Positions 1 to 10,286 of a DNA stretch of 64,000 nt are shown here, one piece after another (the stretch's first letter is position 1; each line of letters begins with the position of its first letter). Under the pieces are notes generated by a model that saw only the letters and a program-made list of their open reading frames with translations, had not been told where the DNA came from and ran no database searches. The DNA is from Zygnema cylindricum (Eukaryota; Streptophyta; Zygnematophyceae; Zygnematales; Zygnemataceae): NCBI GenBank assembly GCA_037447655.1, contig JBBHKE010000827.1:124001-188000 (forward strand), in the 5' to 3' direction. Made by a program: the position numbers and the translations under genes.

Positions 1-24
1 TTACTGTTAGATCATCCCCTCCTT
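1..24 (-). repeat. Polypurine tract and start of 3' LTR of the gypsy element
   Basis: On the minus strand the purine run AAGGAGGGGA (24-15) is followed at once by TGATCTAACAG, which begins with the canonical TG of an LTR. It sits just after the integrase C-terminal region, where a polypurine tract is expected. The bases before the PBS at the other end read TATTAGATA, an imperfect inverted match to the LTR start, as expected for LTR ends. Confidence 0.6.
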
Positions 25-131
25 ATATTTAACTTACTTCAGCTAAAACACATTTTATTCTCAAGACGGAACTTCTATATTATTATCCCTCCAATACCTT
101 TGTAAAAACTCAGAATTTTTATCTTCTAAAG

Positions 132-1116
132 TTAACTCATCTTCTCGCCTTTGTAGATAATGCACTTGCCAGAATATAGTATTGCCGACCTAAACCGTTG
201 ACCAACCCAATCTATTACCCATTTGTGAACCTCAGGTTCTATAATTATTGAGGGATCCAATACCAATTCTCCTTCAGTTGGTCGAAGATTTGCTGGTTTA
301 AACTGGTTGATGTGTATCACTGGATGAATTTTTGTTGAAGGCGGAAAGTCCAATTTGGCAGCAACTGAGGATATCATCTGTATTACAGTAAATGGTCCGA
401 TGTATTTAGGAGTTAATTTCCCAGTAGGATCCGCTTGTCCCTCGATCTTGCACCTGTAATGAGTTGTTGAAAGCGAAACCTTGTCACCTGTGCTTACCAT
501 CCAATCACCCCGTTTGCGGTTAGCATTTAGTTCTTGCCTTCTTTGTGCCTCCACTAATGCATCCCGCACTTTTTTCCACATCGTTTGAATGTATTCCCAA
601 AATTCCGTTTTAGAACCCCTATTCTCTTGAGTGACCCTTGTTATTAAGTCTAATGCTTCTCTTGGTTGGTATCCATATGCAACTTCAAATGGTGAGAATC
701 TTGTACTAGCATGTTTACATGAATTGTACGCAAATTCCATTGATGGCAGTTTAGATTCCCATGTGTACTGAACTCCACTGCAAACAGTTCTAAGCATTTT
801 TTCTAGTATACGGTTCATCATTTCTGTCCATCTCTCTGAGGATGATAAAAATTGTACTCATTTTTAATTCAGTGCCTAAATTTTGATGGAATTCTTTCCA
901 AAATGCAAACCTAAATTTAGAATCCCTATCACTAACTATAGACAAGGGAACTCCATGATGACTGACCACGTTGTCAAAATATAACTTTGCAATATCTACA
1001 ACTGAATGAGTAGTTTTGCAAGGGATAAAGACTGCCATTTTACTGAGCCTCTCGACTACGACCATGATACTATTATTTCTTCTACATGTAGCTGGTAAAC
1101 TGACAATAAAATCCAT
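132..1116 (-). pseudogene. Gypsy integrase catalytic core and C-terminal domain (broken)
   Basis: Two open segments carry the integrase core. 1116-790 begins MDFIVSLPA and contains VVVERLSKMAVFIPC and SDRDSKF, the second catalytic Asp region of the DDE/RNase H fold. 821-132 continues with the NRILEKMLRT... helix, SPFEVAYGYQP and the C-terminal beta-barrel region (KLTPKYIGPFTVIQ, HPVIHINQFKP). The two segments are in different frames around 800-850, and a further frame change near 150 interrupts the tail, which in another frame runs to a stop near position 70. Function in the parent family is insertion of cDNA into chromosomes; this copy cannot encode an intact enzyme. Confidence 0.85.
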
Positions 1117-1194
1117 TGTGACATATGCCCATGGTCTTTCGGGGATATCTAAAGGTTTTAAGGGACCTCTAGGTTTTTGGTTACTAGGTTTACT

Positions 1195-1545
1195 TTATTG
1201 GCAAAGGACACAACTTTCCACGTGTTTCGACACCTCTTTTGCCATCCCTGGCCAAAACAATCTACTCTGCAACCGACTAAGAGTTTTATCTCGACTTAGA
1301 TGTCCTAAATGCTCATGGGCTTCCTGTAAATGTTGTTTTTTTAAGTCTCCCATTTCAGGATTGCATAATCTATCCCCTGTTCGCAAATACAGTAAACCAT
1401 CTTCTATTATTAAGTTTTTGACATGTCTTTCATTCAATGGGTCAGAATTCCCTCCCGAAATATTATTGCAAATCACAGCAAAATAAGGATCTTTATCATA
1501 ACCATTTCTAACAACATATAAAAACAATTCATCCCGAACCATCAA
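1195..1545 (-). pseudogene. Gypsy integrase N-terminal H2C2 zinc-binding domain
   Basis: The segment contains LRTGDRLCNPEMGDLKKQHL and then the H2C2 zinc-finger motif (HEHLGHLSRDKTLSRLQ ... ESCVLCQ), typical of the integrase_H2C2 domain that precedes the catalytic core in Ty3/gypsy and retroviral-type integrases. It ends immediately before the core segment, in another frame. Stops separate it from the RNase H-like sequence upstream. Confidence 0.85.
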
Positions 1546-1599
1546 ACTTATTTCTAAACATCTACTTAAAGGATTTGCGACTGCATTTGTCTCTCCGAA

Positions 1600-2760
1600 A
1601 TATGTTTGACATTAAATTTGAAATATGCTAATTTCTGCATCCACCTAACCTATATGTCAGTCATAATCTGTGCATCACTTAATCGCTGTAGATAAGAGAG
1701 TGCCTTATTATCATAGTGAACTATAAATTCTTTATTATTCAAATAAGAACGCCATTTCACCAATGCATGAACAATTGCAAGTAATTAATTTTTTTGTGCT
1801 GGATAGTTCTTTTCAGCATCATTAAATTTTTTGGACTCAAAAGCAATTGGATGAAAAAATTTGCCGACTTTTTGACTTATGATTGCACCTAGTGCTTTAT
1901 CACATGCATCAGTAGTGATCAGAATTTGAATTCCCCAACAAGATTAGAATACACCAGTGTATGGGCAGAGGTCATCTTCCGTTTTAGTTCCTCGAAAGCT
2001 CTCTCTTGATCGGCTCCCCACACAAACGTCTCCTTCTCCCGAAGTAAATCCGTCAATGGTGCGGCGATCATACTGAAGTTCTTGATAAAATTCCTGTAAT
2101 AAGTGGCCAATCCCAAAAATGATCTAACTTCTGTGACATTAGTGGGTTGCTTCCAATTTTATATTGTAGTAATTTTGGATTGATCTTTTTTAACACCTTC
2201 CCCATTAACTATATGTCCCAGAAATAATTGTTCACATTTAAGAAAGCAGGATTTTGACAATTTTCCATATTACTTTCTTTCCCTTAACCTTTCCAACACT
2301 TTCCTTAGATGAATCACATGTTGTTCTTTGGATTCGCCGTAAATTAATATATCATTTATAAACACCTGAACAAACTCATCTATATAATCTGAAATGTTTG
2401 GTTCATTAATCTTTGATAAGTAGGTGGTGCATTCGTCAAACAAAATGGCATCGCTATCCATTCAAAATGACCGACTCTAGTTCTAAAAGCAGTTTTATCA
2501 ACATCTTCAGTTCTAATTGGCACCTAATTAAAGCCACTACGCAGATCAATCAAAGAAAATAATTTAGCACCTTTCAAACGATCTCTCAAATCAAAAATTA
2601 AAGGTAACGAATACTTATAATTCACCGTAATTTTGTTTAGAATACGATAGTCGACACACATCCTCAACGTTGCGTCCTTCTTTTTGACGAAGAGAATAGG
2701 TGCTCCGTACAATGATTTGCTGGGCTGAATATGTCCATTCTCCAAAATCTCCTTAATCTA
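1600..2760 (-). pseudogene. Gypsy reverse transcriptase and RNase H remnants
   Basis: 2745-2524 carries the RT fingers/palm start ([52 protein letters not shown]). 2461-2270 carries the active-site loop as FINDILIY, where the family normally has F/Y-x-D-D, so the first Asp is Asn here. 2116-1919 carries the connection region ([35 protein letters not shown]). The remaining RNase H sequence down to about 1,600 has no long frame. Several stops and frame changes confirm decay. Confidence 0.85.
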
Positions 2761-3324
2761 TTTCTTTAACTTCGTGCTCAAAGAAGCTATGCTTATAAAT
2801 TACTGTGACAGAGGATTACATCCAAGTTCAAGATTAATAACATGTTCCACATCTCGGGAAGGTGGCCTCCCTAAGGGTAAGTCACTAGGGAAAATATCTC
2901 TACATTCAGAAATCAAATCTTTAACAGTAGCATCAAGTGTATTAATGTCAGTTACAAAATCAGATTTTTGTTTTTCAAGAGTTTTAGTGGTGTTTGATTT
3001 AGGAATGACATCAATGTTACTGTTTCCCCCCCCCCCCCCCCCCCAGATTTTTGTTTTTCAAGAGTTTAAGTTGTGTCTGATTTAGGAATAACATCAATGT
3101 TAGTGTTTTCTCCCCCCCTTCATCAATAACTGCCTCAGTTACTAATAACAAGAAAGCATGATTTGTTTTATCTTTTAATTGCTTTTAAATTGTTTAGCAG
3201 AAATCAAACCTTCCACTCCCAACTTGGTTATGTTTTTCATATGATTTCTATGCAACTTCTTTGAAGGTAATGCTTGTAAAACCTTCCAACCGTTTTCAGA
3301 CTTCACTTTCAAGGTGTTAGTTTC

Positions 3325-3768
3325 CTAATTAATTTGAGGGTTATGTTCAGTTAACCAAGGTTTTCCCTGTATTAGCTCCTCACTACCCAAATTCTTTATT
3401 TCACACACAACTTTCATTTTATGACCCTGGATATCAACTTCTATTGTCTCAGTTTGTAAATCTAATAAGGACATATTACCATTTGCCACTTGAACATGTA
3501 AAGGTTTTTCCCTTATGACTGTAGGAATTTTATTTTCCTCAACAAACTTATGTGAAATAAAATTATGTGTAGCACCTGAATCTACCATAACTCTCAATGG
3601 TTTTCCTTCCACTAAAGACTCAAATCTGATCAAACTGCGTTTGGTGTCATTGTTACTTAACTGTCGTAACATATATCTGTTGTTAAGAGTTTCATCTGAA
3701 GGATTGTTCAAACTATGGAGTGTAGTTAGCATCATAATAAATCCAGCTATCCTAGCCTTTCCATTCAT
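3325..3768 (-). pseudogene. Gypsy aspartic protease domain
   Basis: This open segment contains LRVMVDSGATHNFISHKFVE, the Asp-Ser-Gly catalytic motif of retropepsin-like proteases, followed by the flap-like VQVANGN and the LIQGKPWLTEHNPQIN region common in plant gypsy polyproteins. It lies between the zinc knuckles and RT, as expected. The domain itself looks intact, but it is isolated by stops on both sides. A run of about 18 C at 3,027-3,044 lies between protease and RT. Confidence 0.85.
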
Positions 3769-3929
3769 TAGCTTGACCTGCAGAGTTTACTCGTTAACCT
3801 CTAGATTTGATCGATGCAACTGAGGACTCTCAGCTAGTCTTTTCCGTTTCCCACCTCCTGGGCTTCCTGCTCAACTAAGTATAATGCAATATCATCTTGA
3901 AGACCTTCATTGACATCGACTGTTTTAAG

Positions 3930-4120
3930 AGATCCCTATAGCTTTATTGTCCTTAGCGTAATGATTTGGACCTCCGCATTTAAAATAAGTGACTTTCTTT
4001 TTCGATTTTGTTCACTCTTTGCTGAAATGTCCCTCCTCTCCACACTTATAACCGTTAATTTTTTTCAGTTTTGCACACTCAAATGCCCTATGACCTCTTT
4101 TTTGACAGATAGTGCATGTG
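3930..4120 (-). pseudogene. Nucleocapsid zinc knuckles of the gypsy gag
   Basis: At 4,116-4,075 the minus strand encodes CTICQKRGHRAFEC, a perfect C-X2-C-X4-H-X4-C zinc knuckle that packages RNA in gag proteins. Further knuckle-like fragments follow (KCGEEGHFSK near 4.03 kb, FKCGGPNHYAKDN near 3.97 kb), in shifted frames or missing cysteines. Stops separate this from the gag body at 4,314. Confidence 0.75.
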
Positions 4121-4313
4121 GGAATGCTAAGATTGGATTTTTGAGCATTAATACTTGGTTTAGGACTCTTAATGTATCCCATTGTTAAATTTTATTCATG
4201 CATTAACACTTTGTCCACCTCTTTGATTTCCCCTGAAGATATTTGCCTATTCACCAGATCCGCATTCAAACCCTCTTCCACAAATTCCTCCTCACCTCAC
4301 TCTGATAGTTCAT

Positions 4314-5117
4314 TCAAATAACCCTGAGTGATTGAGTTTCGCGATTATACTCCAACTGATCTTCTAATTCCAATGACTTATCTTGCAATTCCTTCAAATT
4401 AATAATTTTTTGATGTTCCAGCTTTGATTTGAGTATAGGATTCAGATAGTTCAAGAAATGCAACTTAGCCATTTTATCAATCAAACCTATGACATGAATG
4501 CTAGATGAGTCAAATTCCACAATATAATCTTTCACATATCCAATCTGCTTACAGTTCAGCCACTTGTTTTCCATTCTGGATTTATAAGTGACAGACAAGA
4601 AACGCGATTTGATCGCGGTTTTAAAAGCTTCCCAATCAGCATTATCTAGAATAAAATTAGACCTGTTGTGAGTGTAGTACCAAATTTGAGCATCACCTTT
4701 CAGATAGCTAACGGCAAAAAAAGTGTAAACATCACGATCAAAGTTTCTAGATTCCAAATAATACTCTATATGAAAAATCCAAGCATCTAACTCATGAATC
4801 TTTTTACCATCAAATGATGGTGCTTCATTGATAGACAATTTCAGATCCCTTATCTTCTTAGGTCTATCGTGATCATCTTCCTTAAAACTGACATTTCTCT
4901 TACTACTCTCAATCTTTTGGTCATTAACATCATATCTTGTGTGAATTAAATTAATTAGCTCATCCAATTTTCGATTTGAAACATTTCCATTTTCCTTAAC
5001 ATCTTTCAATTCACTTTTCAACTCTGAAATTCTTTCATCCACAGGAGCAGCATGAATATTAAATCTTTTGACCAATTTCACACTACGTTTCTTCAACACA
5101 TTTAAGGCATTTTCCAT
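4314..5117 (-). pseudogene. Gypsy gag polyprotein, N-terminal part (267 codons)
   Basis: A 267-codon open frame starting MENALNVLKKRSVKLV. It has a charged N-terminal region likely to form a coiled coil, then a retrotrans_gag-type capsid region: APSFDGKKIHELDAWIFHIE, YLKGDAQIWYYTHN and a helical tail (LKELQDKSLELEDQLEYN). The start is the first Met of the frame after the leader. It stops before the zinc knuckles, which in an intact element would be fused, so this is a truncated gag. Confidence 0.82.
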
Positions 5118-5909
5118 TTCACGTTTCCATGCGAATTTGCCATTATCACAAAAATGAAATCGAGTAAACGAAAGAAAAAATATAATTTCCCAGTGAAATT
5201 TGTTGCAGGTTTAAAGTCCTCAAATTGCTCCAATCGAAGACTTCTTCTCCTTAACAAATCCTTTGAAAAAGATCAAAATTTGAGAAATCAATAAGACATT
5301 GAAAGTAAGTTAGTGCAAATTTAATTTTTCAATTTCCCAAACATTGGTGCAAAAGGTAAGAATTTCCCCACAAATTTTGCAACAACAAAATTGAAAGCTA
5401 TTAAAGGTAAGGTTCAACCATAAATTTTGCAAAAACAAAATTGAAAAGCTTTCAAAGGTAACAATTTAGGGTTTGAAAGTTTTAAGTCATTTCTGGACTC
5501 ATTTGCTCTTGAAGAAATAAAGTGCTCCACTTTTCTTCTCCACCATTAGTAAATTTCCCATTTCCCACTACATCAGGATCTTTTGTTCTCTAATCCGTAC
5601 ATCCTGACCCTTCATGGCTTCAAGCCCTCCCTCTACACATGAATCATTGCTAGGAGAAGGCAAGTTTGGTTGGCCTCTAGGTAATTGGAGTGGGTTTCAG
5701 CGGTGGCTACACTGCCCACCCCGCCTTAGTCCTTAGGACCTGAGCACGCCCCACCTCTAACCAGCGGCCGCTAGCAGTGTGATCACTCAATTTCCCTCCA
5801 ATCCCCTACCACTTCACATTGTGGTTCTACTGACACATGTTAGAGCACCCTCACCGGTCACGGCAGTCGATATTCGAGTAAGCAAACTTTTCCTTGGTTT
5901 CTAACCAAA

Positions 5910-5921
5910 GCTTTGATACCA
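5910..5921 (-). other. Primer-binding site for initiator tRNA-Met (gypsy element)
   Basis: The minus strand reads TGGTATCAAAGC, one base different from TGGTATCAGAGC, the complement of the 3' end of plant initiator tRNA-Met and the commonest plant LTR-retrotransposon PBS. It lies about 800 bases upstream of gag and marks the inner edge of the 5' LTR. Confidence 0.8.
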
Positions 5922-6399
5922 TATCTAATAGGATCTCCTACCTCTCACAAAATCCCATTTCTTCAATCAATTTTAACCACACATTTCACACATTGGAAAT
6001 ACACATCCACATTGGAAAGCACTCACGTAAATATAAACTTTAAATTAGAAGAAGCTTTTGTCCACGTTACATTAGCTCGATCTCTTGCCCTCGTGGCTCA
6101 ACCCTTCTTATTAAAGTATTTTCCACTACTCTCTACTCTTAAATATTTTTTCTCTTTACTACTAAAACACTACTTAGTTTGTAAGAGATTTCAATGCCAA
6201 AATGCTAATGCTCCAATTTGGTTTTAATCGCTCAGGACCAAGATCAGTCAGAATTTCCACAAACTTTTCCAAAGGAAAAGACGTTTACTCTCCTCTTAGA
6301 CTTCACTATTTATCCATCATCGCCCTGGACTCGCCAGGCCAGAGTTAACGCTCTATTGAACAGGTTTTACCTGGGCCAATCATTGATCAGCAAAGACTG

Positions 6400-7008
6400 A
6401 AACTGACCAATGCAAAAACGTGCGAAATCTCTTACTAACTACGTAGCACTTTTAACCAATCAAACGCTACGTTTCACTATGTAACTTCTACGTGCAAAAA
6501 TACGCGCCAAACGAAACGCGACTTCGCAGGAACGTGCGTCGCAAATTTTGCACGCCAAACTTGTTAAGAAATTCCAAAAACTGAAAGTGACGTTTCGTAC
6601 TAAAAATTGTACGAAACGAACCATCGTGCCTACCAAACGAAATATTGATTTCGTTTAGTACTTTATAAACGTACGCCTTAAATTCCGCGGATAGTTTGAC
6701 TCTTAACCCGTAATAATGAACACCCAATCGTTATTTTGACCTCGCGCTGTCGCCTAAATACACCAATCACTATATTTTTTTAAATACACCCCAAATCGTG
6801 CGATTCTTTTGCGGACGTCTATCAATTTCAAAATCTCTAGTTTTGTAATACTTAAATACCCATTTACGAACAAGTTCGATCCACTATTACTGTTACACCA
6901 GTAGACATTGTTTCTCAATTATGATTGGCACCACGTAGGCTAATTTTCAACTAATCTATAAATATTATTCAAGTTAAATATATGTACATAATATTTGTAT
7001 GGGCGGAG
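6400..7008. other. Non-genic stretch
   Basis: No coding exon, RNA gene or clear repeat was recognised between the gypsy 5' LTR region and the first foldback-related repeat. Short open frames here have no recognisable domain. Confidence 0.5.
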
Positions 7009-7130
7009 GTAGTTAATGATTCGTACGAAAATTTTGCGACCATTTTTTAATTTTGAAATTGAAATTCAAAATTCCGAAACAGAATGTCAAAAAGGCGCCG
7101 CAAACCTGTAAGGTCAGTGGATGTCAGAAG

Positions 7131-7914
7131 CATAGTTCAAAAGTAGGCGTTTTTATGGTAGGCCTTTGGTCAGCGCCTTAATCGTAAGTTGTGTTTTGGG
7201 CTTTTCCTGTGATCTTCTTAGAGTGCTACTTTGATAAGCGACCGTCCGATCTTCCGAATCTGACGGTGTAAATAAAAATTGTTGGTCTGAAAGTTTTAAT
7301 TGGTCCGAATGTTTTAATTGGTCCGGATACGTCTGAATCATAGTTGTTCACAACGTTTAGTGCGAACGATTTAATCACGACGAATTATACGTAACAAACG
7401 CATTGAACCTTTTAAAAGAATCGTAAAAATCGTTAATGAATTTTCGTCCGTACTATTCCGTACATGTAAACAAAAATAAATTTCACATATACCGCAGTTT
7501 GTACCATTTTCGTACATTTTCTGTATCTTTTCGTAATAGCCCGTACATTTTTGGTACAATTCCGTACATTCCCGTAAAATTTATGTTTAGTTTACCGGAT
7601 AGAAAGTACTACGAAGTGCAACGTATCTTTTCGTCAAATTTCGTACATTTACCGTACAAAATCGTACAGCTATCGTAAAATACCGTACAGTTTCCGTGAA
7701 TTAGCCGTTCAGTTTACCGGACAGAAAGTACATTGCGTTTTTTTCCGATTTATTCAAAAGTCACGAATTATACGTTTTAATCGGAAAAAATGAAAAAATC
7801 GCGCGATTTGAACAACTATGGTCTGAATACAATATGGGTCTTAATGTCATATTGTATGTTTTGCATACAATAGGCATATTGTATGGGCCTACTTTCACCT
7901 ACTTTTGAACTATG
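7131..7914. mobile_element. hAT-type MITE, family B copy 1 (itself interrupted)
   Basis: Terminal inverted repeats CATAGTTCAAAAGTAGG (left) and CCTACTTTTGAACTATG (right) are bounded by a perfect 8-bp duplication GTCAGAAG (7,123-7,130 and 7,915-7,922), the hallmark of hAT superfamily insertion. It encodes no protein. The internal motif near the right end (AATACAATATGGGTCTTAA, ATAGGCATATTGTATGGGCC) recurs in copies at 46.96 and 49.60 kb. A second MITE (7,339-7,820) sits inside it. Without that insertion it would be about 295 bp, close to the 265-bp copy at 49.6 kb. Confidence 0.9.
7339..7820. mobile_element. hAT-type MITE, family A, nested inside another MITE
   Basis: TIRs CATAGTTGTTCA and TGAACAACTATG with a perfect 8-bp duplication GTCTGAAT (7,331-7,338 and 7,821-7,828). 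The same TIR borders the hAT element at 10,287-13,275, so this is a non-autonomous relative. The interior is dense in CCGTAC/TCGTAC words and contains GTTTACCGGA(C/T)AGAAAGTAC twice. No ORF of note. Confidence 0.92.
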
Positions 7915-8015
7915 GTCAGAAGGAGCGTGCGAAGATATTTCGGTTGACCTGCATACACCGTGGCGGAAGACACATGGCATGTACGACGTATTCGATTCTC
8001 ACACATGGCATGTAC

Positions 8016-8025
8016 NNNNNNNNNN
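8016..8025. other. Assembly gap (10 N)
   Basis: Ten unknown bases. Open frames reported across it contain unknown residues and are not reliable. The true gap size may differ. Confidence 0.99.
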
Positions 8026-8430
8026 TTAAAAAGTTGCTTGTGGTTATACCCATGTTGACTAAACAGCTCTCCTATAAGTGTCATTATATCCATTTTCATG
8101 TTTAAGACTGTTAAACATGTGACAGCGTATGAAAGTGAGATTAATTAAGGATTGATATTAAATACTATTTTTTTCTGTACGCTAATTACGAGAAGAGCAA
8201 TTAGTGTACACCATTTTAATTTATGTATTTTTTTATTAGTGTGGAGTACGAAACGTGTCAATGCGTATAAAAATGTACTTTTTAATTATACAAGTAGGGA
8301 TATTTTTATAAAATATTTGCTATCACACGAAAAATTGCCCTGTTAGTGTACATTTATTTGTCACGTTTTGCCTACACCCTAAAAAACCGAAATTATAGTT
8401 AGGAATTAATTAGAGTGAAAGTATGCGACA

Positions 8431-8637
8431 GTGTACAAATTGTCAGAATTTGTACTTTTACCTATATTACTGTGAATATCCTCTCGACAAATCAGTTGTA
8501 CCCATATTGGTGTTCGTTGAAAAATTAGTGTATAACTTTTTTTTCGAAATTTTTCTAAGTCAAAATTAGTGTACATGACACTAAATTATTCTACACACTA
8601 ATAATTTCTACACGCTAAATACGATCAACGGTGTAGT
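8431..8637. repeat. Dispersed repeat, copy 1 (paralog at 39,876-40,075)
   Basis: Shares ATTGTCAGAATTTGTAC at its left and CACACTAATAATTT.TA.ACGCTAA ... CGGTGTAGT at its right with 39,876-40,075. The middle is diverged. No coding capacity seen; both copies end just before a GTAGT.AAT or GTAGTGAAT sequence. Confidence 0.6.
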
Positions 8638-9650
8638 TAATGATTCGTACGAATATTTTGCGGCCCAAATATTAATTTTGAAAATGGAGATCAAAAATTC
8701 GAAACGGCATGGCAAAAAGACGCCCCAAACCTTTAAAGTCGGTGGATGTTAGACGGAGCGTGCGAAGATACGTTTTCGGTTGACCACCATACAACATGGC
8801 AAATGGCAAATGGCCAATAGGACGTGTAAGCCTATGATCGCTTGTTCAAAGTGGATATTTTTCTGCATTTTCACGTGTACCAATGGTACACGTATGCGCG
8901 ATTGGATGATATGTGCGATTGCTTCGCGCATCTGAATATGTGAAATATCCAACGGTCAAGAATTACGCCCACATCATTGGAGCATCCTGGAAATCTTTCC
9001 AATAACGATGTTTCGTCACAAAAAAAAATATTATACGAATTTGTACGAAAACGTACGGCGTCCAGTGTCCGGCGTTCAGTAACCAAACCCACTTTTTGTC
9101 TAATGGAATCTTACCCTAATGGTAACATTCCATTACACGAAAAGTGAGGTTCGTTACTGGACGCCATACGTTTTCGTACAGTGTCGTATAGAGCCGTACC
9201 ATAAAAATTTTTTTGTCAGACGAAACATCGTTACTGGAAAACTGTCGGGAAGCTCCAATGATGTAGGCGTAATTCCTGACCGTTGGATGTTTCACTTTTT
9301 GAGATCCGCGAAGCAATTGAGCACATCATGTAGTGGGCCCCAACTCTCCTCGCGAGGAGAGTTGGGGCCCACGAGATGATTGCCATTGGTACACGTCAAA
9401 AAACAAATGCATATCTACTTTGAACAAGCGATCACATGCGTGCACGTCGCACATGCCATGTGCCGCCTGCGATGCTGAATACAGGTGCGACGCTGAATAC
9501 AGCTCGGCTGAAAATATCCTCGCACGCTCCGTTTGACATCCATCGACATTCAAAGTCTTCCTCGTCTTTTGCCATTCTGTTTCAAAATTTTGATTTCCAT
9601 TTTCAAAATCAAATTCTGGCAAAAAACTTGACGTACGAATCATTAACTAC
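8635..9650. mobile_element. ~1-kb foldback element (near-complete inverted repeat)
   Basis: The left arm starts AGTTAATGATTCGTACG and the right arm ends CGTACGAATCATTAACT. The arms pair over most of their length: CGGAGCGTGCGAAGATA near 8,755 with its complement near 9,525, TTGTTCAAAGTGGATAT with its complement near 9,415, and AATGGTACACGT with its complement. The centre is near 9,110-9,125, where TTACCCTAATGGTAA is itself palindromic. A transcript could fold into a long hairpin. No transposase is encoded. Arms differ by point changes and short indels, including a palindrome present only in the right arm. Confidence 0.8.
9333..9372. repeat. Perfect 40-bp palindrome
   Basis: 20-bp arms without spacer; the left arm is GTGGGCCCCAACTCTCCTCG and the right arm is its exact reverse complement. 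It is GC-rich in an AT-rich neighbourhood and interrupts the right arm of the foldback element. The centre CTCGCGAG is shared with a second palindrome at 55,167-55,208. Confidence 0.95.
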
Positions 9651-9959
9651 CTTCTGTCGTATAGATTTTTTGTACAGATATTCTGTTTATAGATTTTTTT
9701 AAGATTTTTAGAATCTAGACTCTAACCTATGTGGCGCCAATCATAATTGAGGGAGGTTTGTTATTGGCCCGACAAAATGGAGCGGAATTCCACTAAAGGT
9801 TGTCATTAGACTTGTCCGTACATTAACTGGGACTGCCTAATAGAATGTTACCCTAAGTGGATTTCATACTTTTCGTAAATGCCTTACTGTTTTCACATTA
9901 CGACTAGTACGAAATCTACAAAAATGTACGAAAAGCGTGACCCTAAGAAAATCCTTCAA

Positions 9960-10286
9960 AAGTTTAAAAATGTACAAATATTATACGGAATTGTACGAAA
10001 TATTACGAAAAATGTACGACAACTGTACTGAAATTTACAAAAACGTGCGGCAATGTACCAAAAAAACCATAAAATCCCGGAAAATCTAAAAAAGTTGTAC
10101 TGAAATTTACGAAAACGTACGAGAATGTATCCTAAAAGCCCTAAAATCCCGGTTAAATATCCTTAAAAGGCACGAAAATGTACTGAAATCGTGACAATAT
10201 AAAATCACTTAAAATATGCAAATGTACGAAGAATATACGGAAATATACAAAACTATACGAAAAATTTACGACAACTGAACTGAAAT
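9960..10286. repeat. ~71-72 bp tandem repeat, left part
   Basis: Units begin around TGTACTGAAATTTAC (10,024 and 10,096) and share ACG..AATGTA and TAAAATCCCGG. The spacing of the first two is 72 bases. The last unit is cut at 10,286 by the hAT element and resumes at 13,284: removing the insertion and one TSD copy restores a ~71-base step to the next unit at 13,343. Confidence 0.75.

Larger units (their letters stand above)
1..6400 (-). mobile_element. Degenerate Ty3/gypsy LTR retrotransposon, 3' LTR truncated by window edge
   Basis: Read on the minus strand the order is PBS (about 5.92 kb), gag, zinc knuckles, aspartic protease, reverse transcriptase, RNase H, H2C2 zinc finger, integrase core, C-terminal domain, polypurine tract (24-15) and the first bases of a 3' LTR (14-1). 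Protease before RT and integrase last is the Ty3/gypsy order. Each domain is on a separate short open frame with stops and frameshifts between, so the copy is dead. The 5' LTR lies upstream of the PBS, between about 5,922 and 6.4 kb; its outer edge is not resolved because only the first ~14 bases of the 3' LTR are available for comparison. The leader between PBS and gag (about 5,120-5,905) has no clear gene. Confidence 0.88.
7009..8015. repeat. Foldback-family half copy, interrupted by nested MITEs and ending at an N gap
   Basis: Starts GTAGTTAATGATTCGTACG, as does the foldback element at 8,635, and the two align through GCGCC..CAAACCT..AAGTC and GGAGCGTGCGAAGATA. The hAT MITE 7,131-7,914 interrupts it. 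The copy runs into ten unknown bases at 8,016-8,025, so its right side cannot be judged. Confidence 0.65.

Noticed and set aside
7899-8105. 66-codon frames across 7.9-8.1 kb on both strands
   Set aside because: They cross the N gap and contain unknown residues.
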